NCBI RefSeq assembly: GCF_021155765.1
Contig: NC_060110.1
Span: 7,005,501-7,069,500 of the forward strand
Length of the DNA: 64,000 nucleotides
Source of the DNA: Diprion similis
Lineage: Eukaryota > Arthropoda > Insecta > Hymenoptera > Diprionidae
Direction of reading: 5' to 3'
How positions within the stretch are numbered: position 1 is the stretch's first letter; every line of letters starts with the position of its first letter. Below are positions 12,977 to 24,805 of the stretch, piece after piece. A program made the translations under genes and the position numbers. The notes below the pieces were generated by a model. It did no database searches. It was not told the DNA's origin and was given only the letters and a program-made list of their open reading frames with translations.

Positions 12977-14656
12977 ATTGTTGTATCCAAGATCCACACA
13001 CTCGATGACCAACACACGTAGCTACCTGCTTGCCCTGCCACTCAGCAACGCCACGACCTACTCGATTGTTATTCGACTGCAATTATTATATCTTCTCCGC
13101 CTTCCTCTAAGTTTCCGATGACAAGGGGCGACGACGATGTCGTTTACTTTCTACCCGCTAATTTAACCGCACGCACATTATTGTAATGCCACAATGATCA
13201 CTACGCATACCTTCGTTAGATATACTTTCGTATCGTTTTTCTCTTTCGGGTGTTTATCACAGAGATCACCCCCGCCCACCTCCCCCCCCCCCCCCCCCTT
13301 TAAGGCGATCACGTGCGCGCTTTTGTATCAATTAACCCTTACAAATCTTTGAATCTCGATATTCCACGCACAACCGAATTATTGTACGGTATATGCATGC
13401 TCTGTGCCGTGATCCCTCCTCGCGGCCATAAAAGGTGTGATTGTTGACACGGCGCGTCGACATGAATACGGGAGGAGACAACGCGCCACCAGTGCGCATA
13501 TGCAATCTTGTTCCGGTTTTTCTTTTATTATTTTACCTCCGTTTTTTCTTCCCTTTAACTTCCTTTTATTATTCAGATGTATGTGTAGATAATGAGCAAC
13601 AAGCGTTCAGTATATGAGTAGGCTAATAAATCAATAATAACACACTCTGGGAGGGATTAGAATTCCTATTAGTAGACCGTATCTTATATTAATTATAAAT
13701 TTCGTATGATAATATTGCGAATAAACATGTTTATCACGCATACCTAGCCGGGTATTATTTTATACTCATACTTTAAAATCTTTATAGCCGCAGCTTTTAT
13801 CGATAATCGCAAACAAATTATTTCAGATTCGAAATCTCTGGTGTTAGCCAATATGCCTTTGCAGGAGATAAAATTGGCATTTCACTGTGATCGTAATCAT
13901 TTTACTCCGTAAATTGAACAGTACGAAGTTCGATTTTGTGAATGATCGTAGCGTTTGTATTTTTCCGCATGTTTTACAACGTTAGTTTTTGCGGATTCTA
14001 AATGTGTTTGGCATACACATGCATCTGTGTAAATCTATGGGTATATGCTTATATACATGTCGCGAAGCTGGGCGGAGTGTTGAGATTAGAAATGCACAGA
14101 ATCGAATTTTCAAAATTATGTATATAATTATTTTATTCAAGTTTTCTTCATTTACAAATTAGGACAAGTGTAAGACCAATGTCAAATTGAATAAAAGTAC
14201 TGGAAATATCGGTAAATTAAGATATAGGTATTTAATACTTATTCGTGACTAGGAACGTTTAGATTATAGATTTTCTATGAAGATTTAAGGGGGTAAAAAC
14301 TTAGGTACGTTTAAAGCTTGCGGATGAAAATGTTAACTGGATTTTAAATAAAATTCATAAAATATAATAATAATTGGGGAACATCCTTAAAGCATCACAG
14401 TTGATTCGCATTGATGAATACGACAAAATTTTGACGATTTTTTATGAACTCTTTTTTTTTTAATTTAATGTATTTATTTTAAATGACTATTATTGCGCTG
14501 AATCCTTTGAAGGTATAGTCTATTTCGTGTAGAATCGTATCTCGTGCTAATAGAATTAATAAACAACTTTGAGAAGCACAGAAATAGTATAATTGTATGC
14601 ATGTAGTTAATGCAGGTAACATAGAGTATTGCACTGAAACAATATTTTTCAACAAT
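12977..14656. other. Pka-R1 5' flank and spacer before the FAM234-like gene
   Basis: The interval should hold the Pka-R1 5' UTR and promoter (12977 to about 13500) and the 3' UTR of the FAM234-like gene (from 14656 leftwards). A TTTATT at 14473-14478 is a possible minus-strand poly(A) signal about 180 bases after that stop. A run of about 19 C lies near 13280-13300, and a GCGGCCATAAAAGG sequence near 13422 is TATA-like but in an unproven position. No coding sequence is recognised. Confidence 0.45.
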
Positions 14657-17451
14657 TTACGAAATTATAATCTGCGTTAATTTTGCTACTTCGGCATCAA
14701 GCATAATGAACTCGACCTTTGATTTGAGTAATTGAAGATTATCGCGAAATTCATATGAAGCTTGATAACTGATTAATTCTCTAGATCCGTCATCGTTCAG
14801 GTCGGCAACGACGAGTGATTGACTTTGAAGCTCCAAACTTGGCTGACAATTTGTACCCTCGCATATTTGAGTGATTTCAGTCTGGCTTGCGTTTACAGGG
14901 TGAACCTCAGCCGCATCTATTATAACTACTAATGTTCGCTCAATTACCGTACGCCGCACAATGCTCGAGTTTATTTGATCTAATTGTGAATCTGGACTCC
15001 ACTGCCAGAATTTCATAACGAATCCCGTCACGAGTGGCTTGTTAATCTGCGTGAAAATGGCCGGCTTCATGCCATATGCGTTTGGTCCGTAACTCTTCCA
15101 AATCATACGTGGCTGGTCTGAATCCTTCTGAAAAGTGATGTTCATTATCGTTTGACAGAGATCACCAGGACACGTTCCTTGATGTTCTATTCCCAGCTGG
15201 TGAAACGGTGTCAGTTGCACAATATCCTGATCCAAATTTTGTACAGACGTAACAACAGGCTTGGGCAAGTTGTTAAGTTCATCAGTTATCTTCTCCGTGG
15301 TCTCGGGATAGTGTATCCCGGGGAACAACTCCTTGAAGGTTATTGTTTTCGTTGATTCTGGAATGTGAGAATCAATGTATGAATATAATTCGTCGTGAGG
15401 TTAGACACAAATCTATGCTGCTCTAAATATATAACCAAAATCGTGTGTATCACATGTTATCAAATTCATAAATATGAAAGAAACTGCTTCATATTCATGT
15501 GTGCAAAAGAAAAATAACTTTCTTCCAGGCAAGATTTATAAAAACCTGAATTTCCTAAATATAAAGTATTTCTTCATACTTTGAATATTCTCTAGCTAAT
15601 GGTTAGAATAAAAATTTTCAGTCAATCAGCTTAAGATATTCATCTTTTCTAGATTTGAGGGTACTTCACATACTTTTTACACCTTTGAATCTTTGCAAAC
15701 TGCCATAACAACTCTTGTGCTATGGAAAGATTCATTTAAATCACGCTAGTTCTTCAAAAATAGGTAATCCCTTACAATGTTCATTCTGTCCACAAACTTT
15801 AAGAAATTAAAATATGTTGTATTTCTCTTACGTTTTCCATTGGGATCACCGCAGAGGTAAGATATTGTATCATTTGAATCTAAGCTGGAAATATATATAT
15901 GGCGACACTCAGGATTCAGTTCTTGACCCAGCAGCGATCCAGTTTTTCCAGAGAATAAAGCTGGGCCTTGTTTCTTCTGGTCCTTAGATGTCACAACACT
16001 CAGTAGATCGGCGACTCCATCACCATCAATATCAGGTAAAACCATAGGCAGCTTTGAATGAGTAGACATGCTTATGCTCCACTGTGTCAACCCAGTAGTT
16101 GAATTGATGCTGATCAGTCCCTGTTCTCCTGCGACTAGACATGTCGTTTCCGGCTTTCTGGATTTGTCCATATTAAGATTTTTGCAAATTATCTCTGTCG
16201 GTGGGTATGAAAGCCGAACAACCCAAAGAGGTGAACCATTACCTCCGTGTATCGAAATAACTCCACCTTTTCGAAGTGGCACCATTGACCCTTGCATTTT
16301 GCCAACTGAGTCTCCATAAAGTTGTCCTCGATACATCATTACTAGGTTTCGCGGGGTGCCAGGTATGACTAGGATGGGTCCGTATAATTCTGAAAAATAT
16401 CCTCATGAGATTACTATTTTTCTGAATGATTGAAATTTAAGGAAATTAAATTGCTGCTGTTATATTCAAAAAGTATTCAAACTGACAGAAAAATTTTGTT
16501 CATTTTTATAGGTGCTACAAATAAGTTTGTTCTTATTCATTGGGGTAATGTTGAATAAACATTTCAGAGTAAAATGAAAATAAATTCTAATTTAAGGACT
16601 ATTAATTCTCATTCAATTTCTGTCGGAAGTAAAAAGTTTTCATATTCAACTCAATTATAAAAAATAATCAGTCGTCAATAGTAGTAATCGTTTTTCGTTG
16701 TTGGGTAAGAAAATAGTAAACAAGATTTATCACAAAAAATTCTGCAGAGTTCGAAGATATGAACGTTAGGTATTAAAGTCACAAAAAAATTTATAAAATT
16801 AACAGGAATCGAAGATAAAACTATGTCATTACAACAAAACTTAAAAAACGTGAATGTTTCATAAAAATTTGTTGAGATATGACTTATCAATCAGATCAAG
16901 TCAAATGCGATATCACACGCTTGAAAGTTGATATTACTGTTTCTAAGAGACTAATTTGATTGATTAATCCCTGTATTAGTGACGCTGTGCCTACCCATGC
17001 CTTGAAAAGTGTTATCCCAGAGTAAGGCTGGGCGATTTTTGATAGCTGGTGGTAGCGAGTCAGATTCATTGCAGGGAAGAACGTATAGAAATATGACTAT
17101 TGTTGCTAGACAGAGTAGGATGGAAGCAGCCAAAAAGAATTGCCGTAGGAAAGACATGTGCGGTCTCTTCCACAGGTCGTTATTTGTATCCTGGTCAATA
17201 ACCATTATCGGTATATCGTCGCTGCAGTATCCCAAACTAGTGTTTCGACCATTCCTGAGTTTGTTTGCCAGGTTTTTAGATTCGTCGAGAGGGAAAAATC
17301 TTACGTTCTCCTGCATTGTCGTTGAGTCGTGCTTTGTAGATTGACGTGACTTTTTCTCGACATCCTCATCTTCATTCTCAGTGTCTGTATTGCTCATACT
17401 TTGCGGTAATGGCGCGTAACCTTTTCCGCCGTGCTCGGTAACGATTGACAT
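14657..17451 (-). CDS. FAM234-like single-pass membrane protein with FG-GAP-type repeats
   Basis: Three minus-strand exons, 17451-16995, 16389-15832 and 15357-14657, join in phases 1 and 1 to give 571 residues, between human FAM234A (about 550) and FAM234B (about 620). The first exon encodes an acidic, Ser/Thr-rich cytosolic tail. One hydrophobic segment follows at about residues 108-130 (FFLAASILLCLATIVIFLYV), typical of a type II signal anchor. The long lumenal or extracellular part has beta-propeller-like FG-GAP/PQQ features, such as the calcium-loop-like DIDGDGVADLL and DLNDDGSRELI, and several N-glycosylation sequons. The biochemical role of the family is poorly defined. The C terminus QIIIS-stop overlaps a weak donor (TTTCGTAAAT), so a further exon is possible, but the length already fits the family. 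Confidence 0.75.
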
Positions 17452-18087
17452 CGTTGTTTTGTATTAGTAACTACGATATTTTACCAAGTTTGCATACACT
17501 ATCAGTAAACTTAACGCACATACACGAAACACAATTCAAAAGATTTCATATAATTTCCTCAACAATGGATTGATCGCACTAGATCTACTGTTGCGGTTTA
17601 GCTGGCGTAACCTCGTCCCTTCACTTATGCAGGTGTGCATTGAATGAAGATTACTAAGGACCGCCAGCTACTTTTAAAATAAGTAAAATGGCACGACGGG
17701 CAAACGGGTAATGTCAGTGCCCTACATTTACCGACTCGCTTGTGGGGGTACAGTGTCAATTGTGCCGGTATGATCGGAAATTTCTACACCGCAGTTCCCA
17801 CAATCGCTCGCCAGTTATTGATGAGCTTCAAAATGCCGTACGTGGTAAGAAGTTATTCCATATTGCCTATACTCAGTTATGTGAATGCGTCAATTAACCA
17901 ACATAAAACGTGGTGAGATGGCAATGCTTTTATACATACATACATACACTTTTATTCAAGCTACGTTTTAAAAATCTTCCCAGTCAGATTCGTACCCTCG
18001 GTCTATTACGATTCGACAATTAAATTTCCGCGCTTCTGGCGTCACGGGTATAGATATCATACGCCTGGTCGGTGGGGCCTTTACTCC

Positions 18088-18211
18088 AGGGTCCTGATTA
18101 TGACTTATTTTTTACTCGTGAAAAGAAAATTTTCCGTTTAAAGCTGCCTTCTGAATCTAACTTATTACCGGTTTCACAAGTAAAAAATAAGTTAGAATCA
18201 GGGTCCAGGGT
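18088..18211. repeat. Inverted repeat / hairpin, about 125 bp
   Basis: The left arm (18088-18125) and right arm (18173-18211) are near-identical in opposite orientation. They share the core ACTTATTTTTTACT, preceded by GGGTCCTGATT or GGACCCTGATT and followed by TGTGAAA or CGTGAAA. A second, shorter copy of the AATCTAACTTATTAC motif lies in the loop side near 18154. This looks like a small foldback element or a degenerate MITE. I see no convincing target-site duplication. Confidence 0.7.
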
Positions 18212-18425
18212 ATATAAGCTCTATGGTTCATGTCTAGAACGTGTTTCTAAGAATGAGATAGAGCTCACGAAGTACCTAGTAGAGCAAGTGAAGCACAAAT
18301 CCGCTGTGGTACGCATCTTTAACCTCGTACATACATAAATTCTCTATTAAGCTTGGTCTTCAACTATCTTCAACGAAGTTACGGTGGCGCCGAATTGTCA
18401 TTGTGCAATGGCCGGAACTAAAAAG

Positions 18426-18433
18426 TGACGTCA
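18426..18433. promoter_or_regulatory. Consensus cAMP response element in the divergent spacer
   Basis: TGACGTCA within the longer palindrome GTGACGTCAC, about 1.0 kb upstream of the FAM234-like start and 1.6 kb upstream of the ZC3H18 start. It is a sequence match only. Confidence 0.35.
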
Positions 18434-19700
18434 CCACCTCAATATGCTGGTTTTTCTATGGCAAAAAATTTTGCCGAGTGAATCGCGGTGGTGATGGGAG
18501 TGAGCAGGAAGTAATATTAGTGAGGGATAGGAATATTCGGTTGTCGTGTGAATTATCGAATTTTTCTTTGTCCACTGTCGAATAAAAGGATTTAATACCT
18601 CATTATAAATATACGAAAGCTCAATCATTTCCATGAGCTTAAACAAAAAGTGGCCTGGACATCGGGAATTCAGTATTTGGAGTCGCTGCTGAAAGGCTGA
18701 AGGACAAACTAGCCAGGATTGCAGGTGACGCCGGCCGCTTTGAACCTCGTTGGAGTCTCTTTGGCCTTAACAGAGGTGCACGAGGGTCGAAGGTAAGGTT
18801 TGATAAATGTTTGGTCAAAATCAAAGTGAAAAATGCGCCGTTTATCACGAGACCATAATAACAGCCTGGAACTGAATAGATTGAAGCAGATTCTCACGAA
18901 CCACAAGTAACCTAAAAGATTCTTCGCCTAGTAATTGCCAACCGTTTAACGGTCGAACAGAAAATGGAAAAAAAATGGACTAACGAAAGTTGTGAAAACA
19001 ATATCCAACGTCAATGCTGTTGTTATTGGCTCGTGTGCAGTCAAGGCAAAACGGTTGTGTATTCTTATACGCTATATTGAATTATTATTCCTTTATGAGA
19101 TTCAAAGGGATCGAGGATTAAATGCAATAATGAAAATAATTTGAATTGACATTTTTGTTTTATTACATTTTCTCCAATGATTCAACATTTCAATGATACT
19201 CTGCTTTTATCCTTGGTCCACATATGACATGGTAATGTATTTAACCTTGTGATAATAATATGTATATGTCTCTCTCGAAAGATATTGGAAACAACGGATT
19301 TTTTCAGGTTCTATAAATAATATATACATTTAAAAAGCAAAAAAGTTTTCTTGCTCTATAGTATTTGTATATCTAGTGCAGTACAAACAGTTTTGATATA
19401 AAAAGTTTTCCTTAGTTCGTGTTGTGCTTGATTGAAACGTTGAAGTTAAAATAACTACTTAATAAAAAAAAAGACCAAACAGAACCTACAACGACAAGAA
19501 AAACCCAAGTTGAGAAGTTCCGAGTCGCGATAACAAAAAAAAAATGAAACCGAAATGGATCGAAACGACAAGTATACTTTGTATCTGTGTGATAAATAAG
19601 TTCTTCATCAGTTGAGTAAAGTACATAAATGTTACAAAAAAACCTTCGAACAACCAATCAAAATACGAAACGTCTACAACGATACGTGGTAAATTAAAAA

Positions 19701-19770
19701 ATGTCCGACAAGGTTACGGAGCGTGCATTTCCCAGTCAAGAGCGAGTCCCATGGGCTATTTACGATACAG
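19701..19770 (+). promoter_or_regulatory. Candidate 5' exon of ZC3H18 carrying an upstream ORF
   Basis: An ATG at 19701 opens a frame that reads to a consensus donor after 19770 (GTAAGC). If spliced to the acceptor at 20035, the frame ends after one more codon at a TAG, giving an upstream peptide of 24 residues beginning MSDKVTERAF. The main ATG at 20052 lies a few bases after that stop. The exon is inferred from the splice signals only. Confidence 0.35.
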
Positions 19771-20051
19771 GTAAGCCCTGCCACGACGCAACTACAAAAA
19801 TGTAGCTGAATAATCACGCTATAATGGGGTAGGTATGATTAGATATTAATTTAAACAAGAAACAAAACAAATGAAGAGAAAACAGAACACCAAAAGAAAA
19901 ACAGCAATAATAAAAAAGTAAAGTGAGGGAATTCTAAACCTGTTGCGCACACAAATGCTAAAACAAGAAAGCCTCCCTTGTAATTTTCAATAAACATCGT
20001 CACAATCTAATGTTAACCATACTGATTGTCCACAGGGTAGAATAGTCCACA

Positions 20052-23000
20052 ATGTCCGATTCAGGATCTGATTGTTCATCGGAGGAGGATTACAACAGTT
20101 GTCGAGGTAGGGCAATGACTCCAGATGGTTCGATTTCATCCCAATCAGCACCGCAGTCTCCTTCCGACCACTCTGTATCCTCAAGGGGAAAATCACCAGG
20201 CCCAATGTCTCTGAGGTCACCTAGATCAGGTCCAGCATCACCAAAGTCACAGCAGTCTGGTCCCGTGTCTCCAAAGTCGCCACGGTTTGACCCAGGCTCG
20301 CCTCGTTCCAGCCGAAGCTCAGATAAATCAACACCAGTCTCGCCCAAATCGTATCGCTCAGAACACAACTCTCCTGAATCACCTCGCTCCGATAGAAGCT
20401 CGCCTGGGTCGCCAATTCAATCAGGACCAACTTCACCAAAGTCGCCTCATTCTAATATTGACTCTCCAAAGTTTTTCGGATCTGCACAGAATTCTGGGCA
20501 ATCCGCAGATAACTCGCCGAAATCACAGGCATCTAGAAATAGCTCGCCTAAAACCTCACGGTCTAAGCCCAACTCGCCGAAGTCCCCAAAGTCGCCAAAG
20601 TCTCCGACTTACACACATTCTTCAAATAAAACATTGTCCTCGCCTAGAGACTCGCCAAAGTCATTAAAATCATCGTCGAATACCTCGTTAGCAGATGATC
20701 ATGAATTTTCCAAGCTGGAGAAACGTTCACCAAACTCCAAAACAAACGCCTTTATAGTACTTGATGGAGAACAGATATCTGATGGCGATATTGACGATGA
20801 GCCAGAGCCTGTTTCTAAATCTAAACCCACACCAATGACTCATGGAGAAGATTTGTCTGACGTATCTGATCTTGACAGTTTGGATGGCGTTGATGAACCT
20901 GAACCTGAAAAAGATCAACGAGTCAATGACGATAAAAAAGAAGAGAAAAATGCAACGGTTACTCTTGTCGAAGAAAGTGAACAGCTTGATTTTGAAGCCG
21001 ATGGACAGTGGAAAGATGAGCGTGATGATGGTAAGTATCCTGATTTTTAAAAGTTATTAAAAGGAAGAAGCTTCAGTAATTCTAAAAGGTAGGCTTCATT
21101 CTATAAAAATAACCTCTCATGCTGGATTAATATATTTTATTTATCCTTAGGTGAGACGGACACGATACCAGTGAAAGAAAATAAAGAGATTAAGGAAAAA
21201 GATTCAAAGGACAGAGAAAATGAAAAAGAAAAGTGTAAGGAATCAGGTGAAATAAACGATGTAGAGGAAGGTGAGGAGGATGGTGAGAAAGTAGAATCCG
21301 AATTGGAGGAGGGAGAGTTGAGCGACGGGGACGATGCACGTCCAGAAGAAACTGAGCCTAGACCAGTGTGTCGGTTTTATAATAGAGGGCAGTGTACGTG
21401 GGGCGTAAGCTGCAGGTTTCTTCATCCCGGAGTTACTGATAAAGGAAATTACACTATGTTTGATATGGTCAGACCCATGGCTTACCCTCCGCATGCTTCT
21501 GGAGCTCACGAGTTTCGACCTCACATAGAAAGACCTCCGATTATGCGGGCACCGCCTGGATTCGGGGCACATCCTCATGCTCCAAAAATAGAGGAACCAC
21601 CAGCAGAATCAGCTTGGGAACGAGGCTTGAGGCATGCCAAGGAGGTGATTTTTCTTTGACCAATGTTCCTTAATCACACGCAATATTTATTGTATGTTTT
21701 AGAAACGTCTGTGAACCTCTGATCTTACGCAATATGTTGATTTTGTAGATGATGAGGAAGGCGAATAAACGAAAGGAAACTGACATGGATTTTGAAGAGA
21801 AAAAAATGAATCTTAGCCTTGGGCAGGAGGAATTGGACCGAGAGGCTGGTTATTATGTAAGGGCTGCAAGCCCAGAACCACCCCCTGAGCGCTGGCCACC
21901 AAGAGAAGTGCCTCGGCGTGCTCCTCTTCCAAGAACTACCCCTGAGCGCTACATAGATGAACCTGAAGGATACTATCCACCACCGACAGCGCCTCCAGAA
22001 TATTACAGGTATGAAAGAAACCAGAAATAATTGTAAAATTGTCATTCTTCAGGGAGTATGGATTTCACATTTTTCTTAATTATATTTTTTTGTAAACAAG
22101 TTCAAAATTAAATTTTGGAAGAACACTTGAATTTCATTTTTTGACAAAGACGACAAATTATCTAAGAATATTGTCTATATTATCTATAAAATTGTCTAAA
22201 TTTGAAAGAAATCGATTAGTCTGTTTTTGAGATATCGTGAACACTGTAAAACATGTCACCTAGCACAATGTTTGACGTTATTGTCAATAACAATGCTGCC
22301 TATTAATCGATTCTAATATAATAAAATATGAATAAATCTCTAAAAACAGTATAATGCGCACCCCAATGAAATTGAATAATTGCTTTTCGAGGTATGAATT
22401 TTCGAAATTCAATCACTTTTTCAGTCTACTGGTATATACCCTCTTAAGGCAGTCAATTCTAACTAAAATGTAATTTCAAATTTACTGACAAACTTGGCTT
22501 GCACAGACGAGTGCACTACAAACCGGAGCCCCGCCCAGGTCCAGAGTACAGAGAGCGCATAGAATATCACAACGCACCGCGAGCTGCTCCACACTCAGTT
22601 TCCCCACCTCCACATCCACGTGAAAGGGAAAGAGAGAGGGAACGAGAACGTGACAGGGAAAGAGAATACTATGAAAAGTACGAAAAGAAGCACAAACGTC
22701 CCTCGAGGGAGGTAATAGTGGAACGTATTCCGCCAAACAAACCATGGAGAGAAGAAGAGCCACCTGCGCCCGAGAGAGGAAGAGGAGACGAGTGGGCAGA
22801 TCCCTGGATGCGGCGCAAATCCCCATCAGCCATACGGCGTAATCCTGCTGCAACCAGAAGGCCAAGAAGGCAATCTTACTCCTCGGGATCTTCATACTCT
22901 TCTACAAGGTTAGCAATATTTACATATTGCCAATTCTTATTTTTCAATTTCACTTCGTTTTGCTCAGTTTACTACTCCATCCTATGAAAGAACAGACTTA

Positions 23001-24805
23001 CTTTACATAGACAAAAAATCTAAGAGAAACGAGAAACACAACTACATGCTACCTAGTATTTTGAGCTTTCGGTAATTTATGGTAATGCTCTTTGTTTCCA
23101 CCTCTCTACCAGATCTGAATGAAACAGATAAGCTTTCTCTTGATTGTAAGTCTGTTTTCTCACTAGCTCGAGTATACATTGATATCATAGTAAACAAGTG
23201 ATTTGCAGTCGCAAAACAGAGTAACAGATTTTTCATTAGAAACACATGGTATGACAGTGGGAAGGTTGAATAATATTGACTAAAACGTACATGTTTTTGA
23301 TGCTTGCATTTTTATCAGGTCCAAGAGAAAACCACCAATTTGTAATTACATTTCATTTTTAATACTATCGTTTATTGATAGCAAACTATAAATCGAAGCG
23401 GAAACATTGAATTTGTTGTAATGAACAGCCTTTTTTTTTTAAACTAATCCTTTATCTTCGTATTTCATCATTTAATACAATATACCATTTGTTTCTATCC
23501 AAAAAGCCCATCATATCTATTGTTGTTTCAATACTCTTACAATGTGGTTGAAAAACACAAAATTATCCCAGAAACGATCAATGCTGCTAGTAACAATCTA
23601 ATAACCCATACCGTCCTGGATTTATACCATGTTTTAAGTCATTAGCAGATGTTATATGATCTTCAGTTTTTTGTAAAAAAAATTCCGTTTCGTTTGCGTT
23701 CAATTTACACTTCTGAACCTATTGCAAAAAATATTACTTTAACCCACTAATTGTTAAGTTGTCGGCATTATTGATCGGTTAAGACATTAGGAAGTTTAAA
23801 AAATCTGAATATGAGAGTGATATAATTATTTTAGCTCTAGCCGTAGCTCGAGTCGCTCTAGCTACAGCTCTTATGACTCCCTGTCCAGGTCCCGATCTCC
23901 TTCCCCTCCCTCTAGGTCCCGCCCAGGCGGCAAGGGGGGGAAGCCTCCTACATCACCTTCACCTTCCATCCCTGCGCCTGCGACAGTTCAACCTCAGAGA
24001 GGAGCCATGCTGATGAACCCACCGGCGCCATCTCCACGCCCCCCAAAGGGGTCCATATCTCCCACAACTGGTACCCTGCACCGACGTGCAGGTCTTAATC
24101 CACCCGCTCCAAGCCCCCTCTCCTCGCATCAACGTCATCATGAAAAGACCAGAGACAAAGCTGCCATTGCTGCAGCTGCTGTTGCAAAAGTCATCAAAAG
24201 TCGCTCACGTTCCAGGTAACGATAATCATTTAATTTTTAGCTGATTTCGGTTAGTTTTTAATTAATTTTTTACGTCGTTAAGGTGTAAATTTGACATCTT
24301 TAATTGCGCATTGACCTACATCAGTTACTACGTATTCGTCAGAATTTGAAGTATAAAGAATAGTTGCAAGTTAGAGCATGATTTTTTTTTCAGGTCGTCA
24401 CACAGCAGTTCTGGTTCCGATAGCAGTGGCACTAGTAGTGATTCAAGTGAATCAAGCTATTCGTCATCTTCAAGCGGTACGAGGAGACGAAAGGGTTCTT
24501 CGCCGCCTCAAAATCGTAAAGAATCGAAGGGCATAGATGCCTTGAAATTGAGCGGAACAAAGCAACAGATCAAGCTTACATTAAAGCCATCAAATAATAC
24601 AGTAGCTGTGAAAAAAGTTGATCGCAGCGCCACTATTGCAGGAAAGAAAAGGCTGGCGGAATCTCCGCCGCATGTTGATAGCAAGGCTAGTGCAGCAGCG
24701 GCAGCTGCAAAAGCTGCTAAAAAGGCGAGCTCTCGTCGTGAGGAGTTATTGAAACAGCTTAAAGCTGTGGAAGATGCGATTGCTCGTAAACGTTCTAAAG
24801 TATGA
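20052..24805 (+). CDS. ZC3H18: Zinc finger CCCH domain-containing protein 18
   Basis: Six coding exons, 20052-21030, 21151-21644, 21749-22008, 22507-22908, 23835-24215 and 24394-24805, join in frame to 975 residues (human ZC3H18 has about 950). The N-terminal 220 residues are a long series of SPxS/SPKSPR-type repeats, likely heavily phosphorylated. An acidic region follows. A single CCCH finger lies at about residues 398-416 (CRFYNRGQCTWGVSCRFLH, spacing C-X7-C-X5-C-X3-H). Next come proline-rich, RE-rich and RS-rich segments, and a basic C-terminal coiled-coil-like end containing ELLKQLKAVEDAIARKR. In mammals ZC3H18 bridges the nuclear cap-binding complex to the NEXT/exosome pathway and to export factors. 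AATAAA at 24886-24891 is a well-placed poly(A) signal. The start at 20052 follows a probable spliced leader exon. Confidence 0.9.

Larger units (their letters stand above)
17452..20051. other. Divergent spacer between FAM234-like and ZC3H18 genes
   Basis: The flanking genes are transcribed away from each other, so both promoters must lie here. A perfect CRE-type palindrome sits at 18426-18433 and an inverted repeat at 18088-18211. A plausible ZC3H18 5' exon ends at 19770 with a good donor (ACAG|GTAAGC), and an acceptor at 20031-20035 would join it to the coding exon. From about 19080 to 19680 the DNA is A+T-rich and featureless. The small open frame at 18072-18338 runs across the inverted repeat and is probably chance. 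Confidence 0.5.

Noticed and set aside
18072-18338. 88-codon plus-strand frame in the divergent spacer
   Set aside because: It runs through both arms of an inverted repeat, has no motif, and its composition matches the hairpin rather than a protein.
20090-20667. Additional long frames on both strands within ZC3H18 exon 2
   Set aside because: They are shadows caused by the regular SP-repeat codon pattern; only the main frame splices correctly to the CCCH exon.
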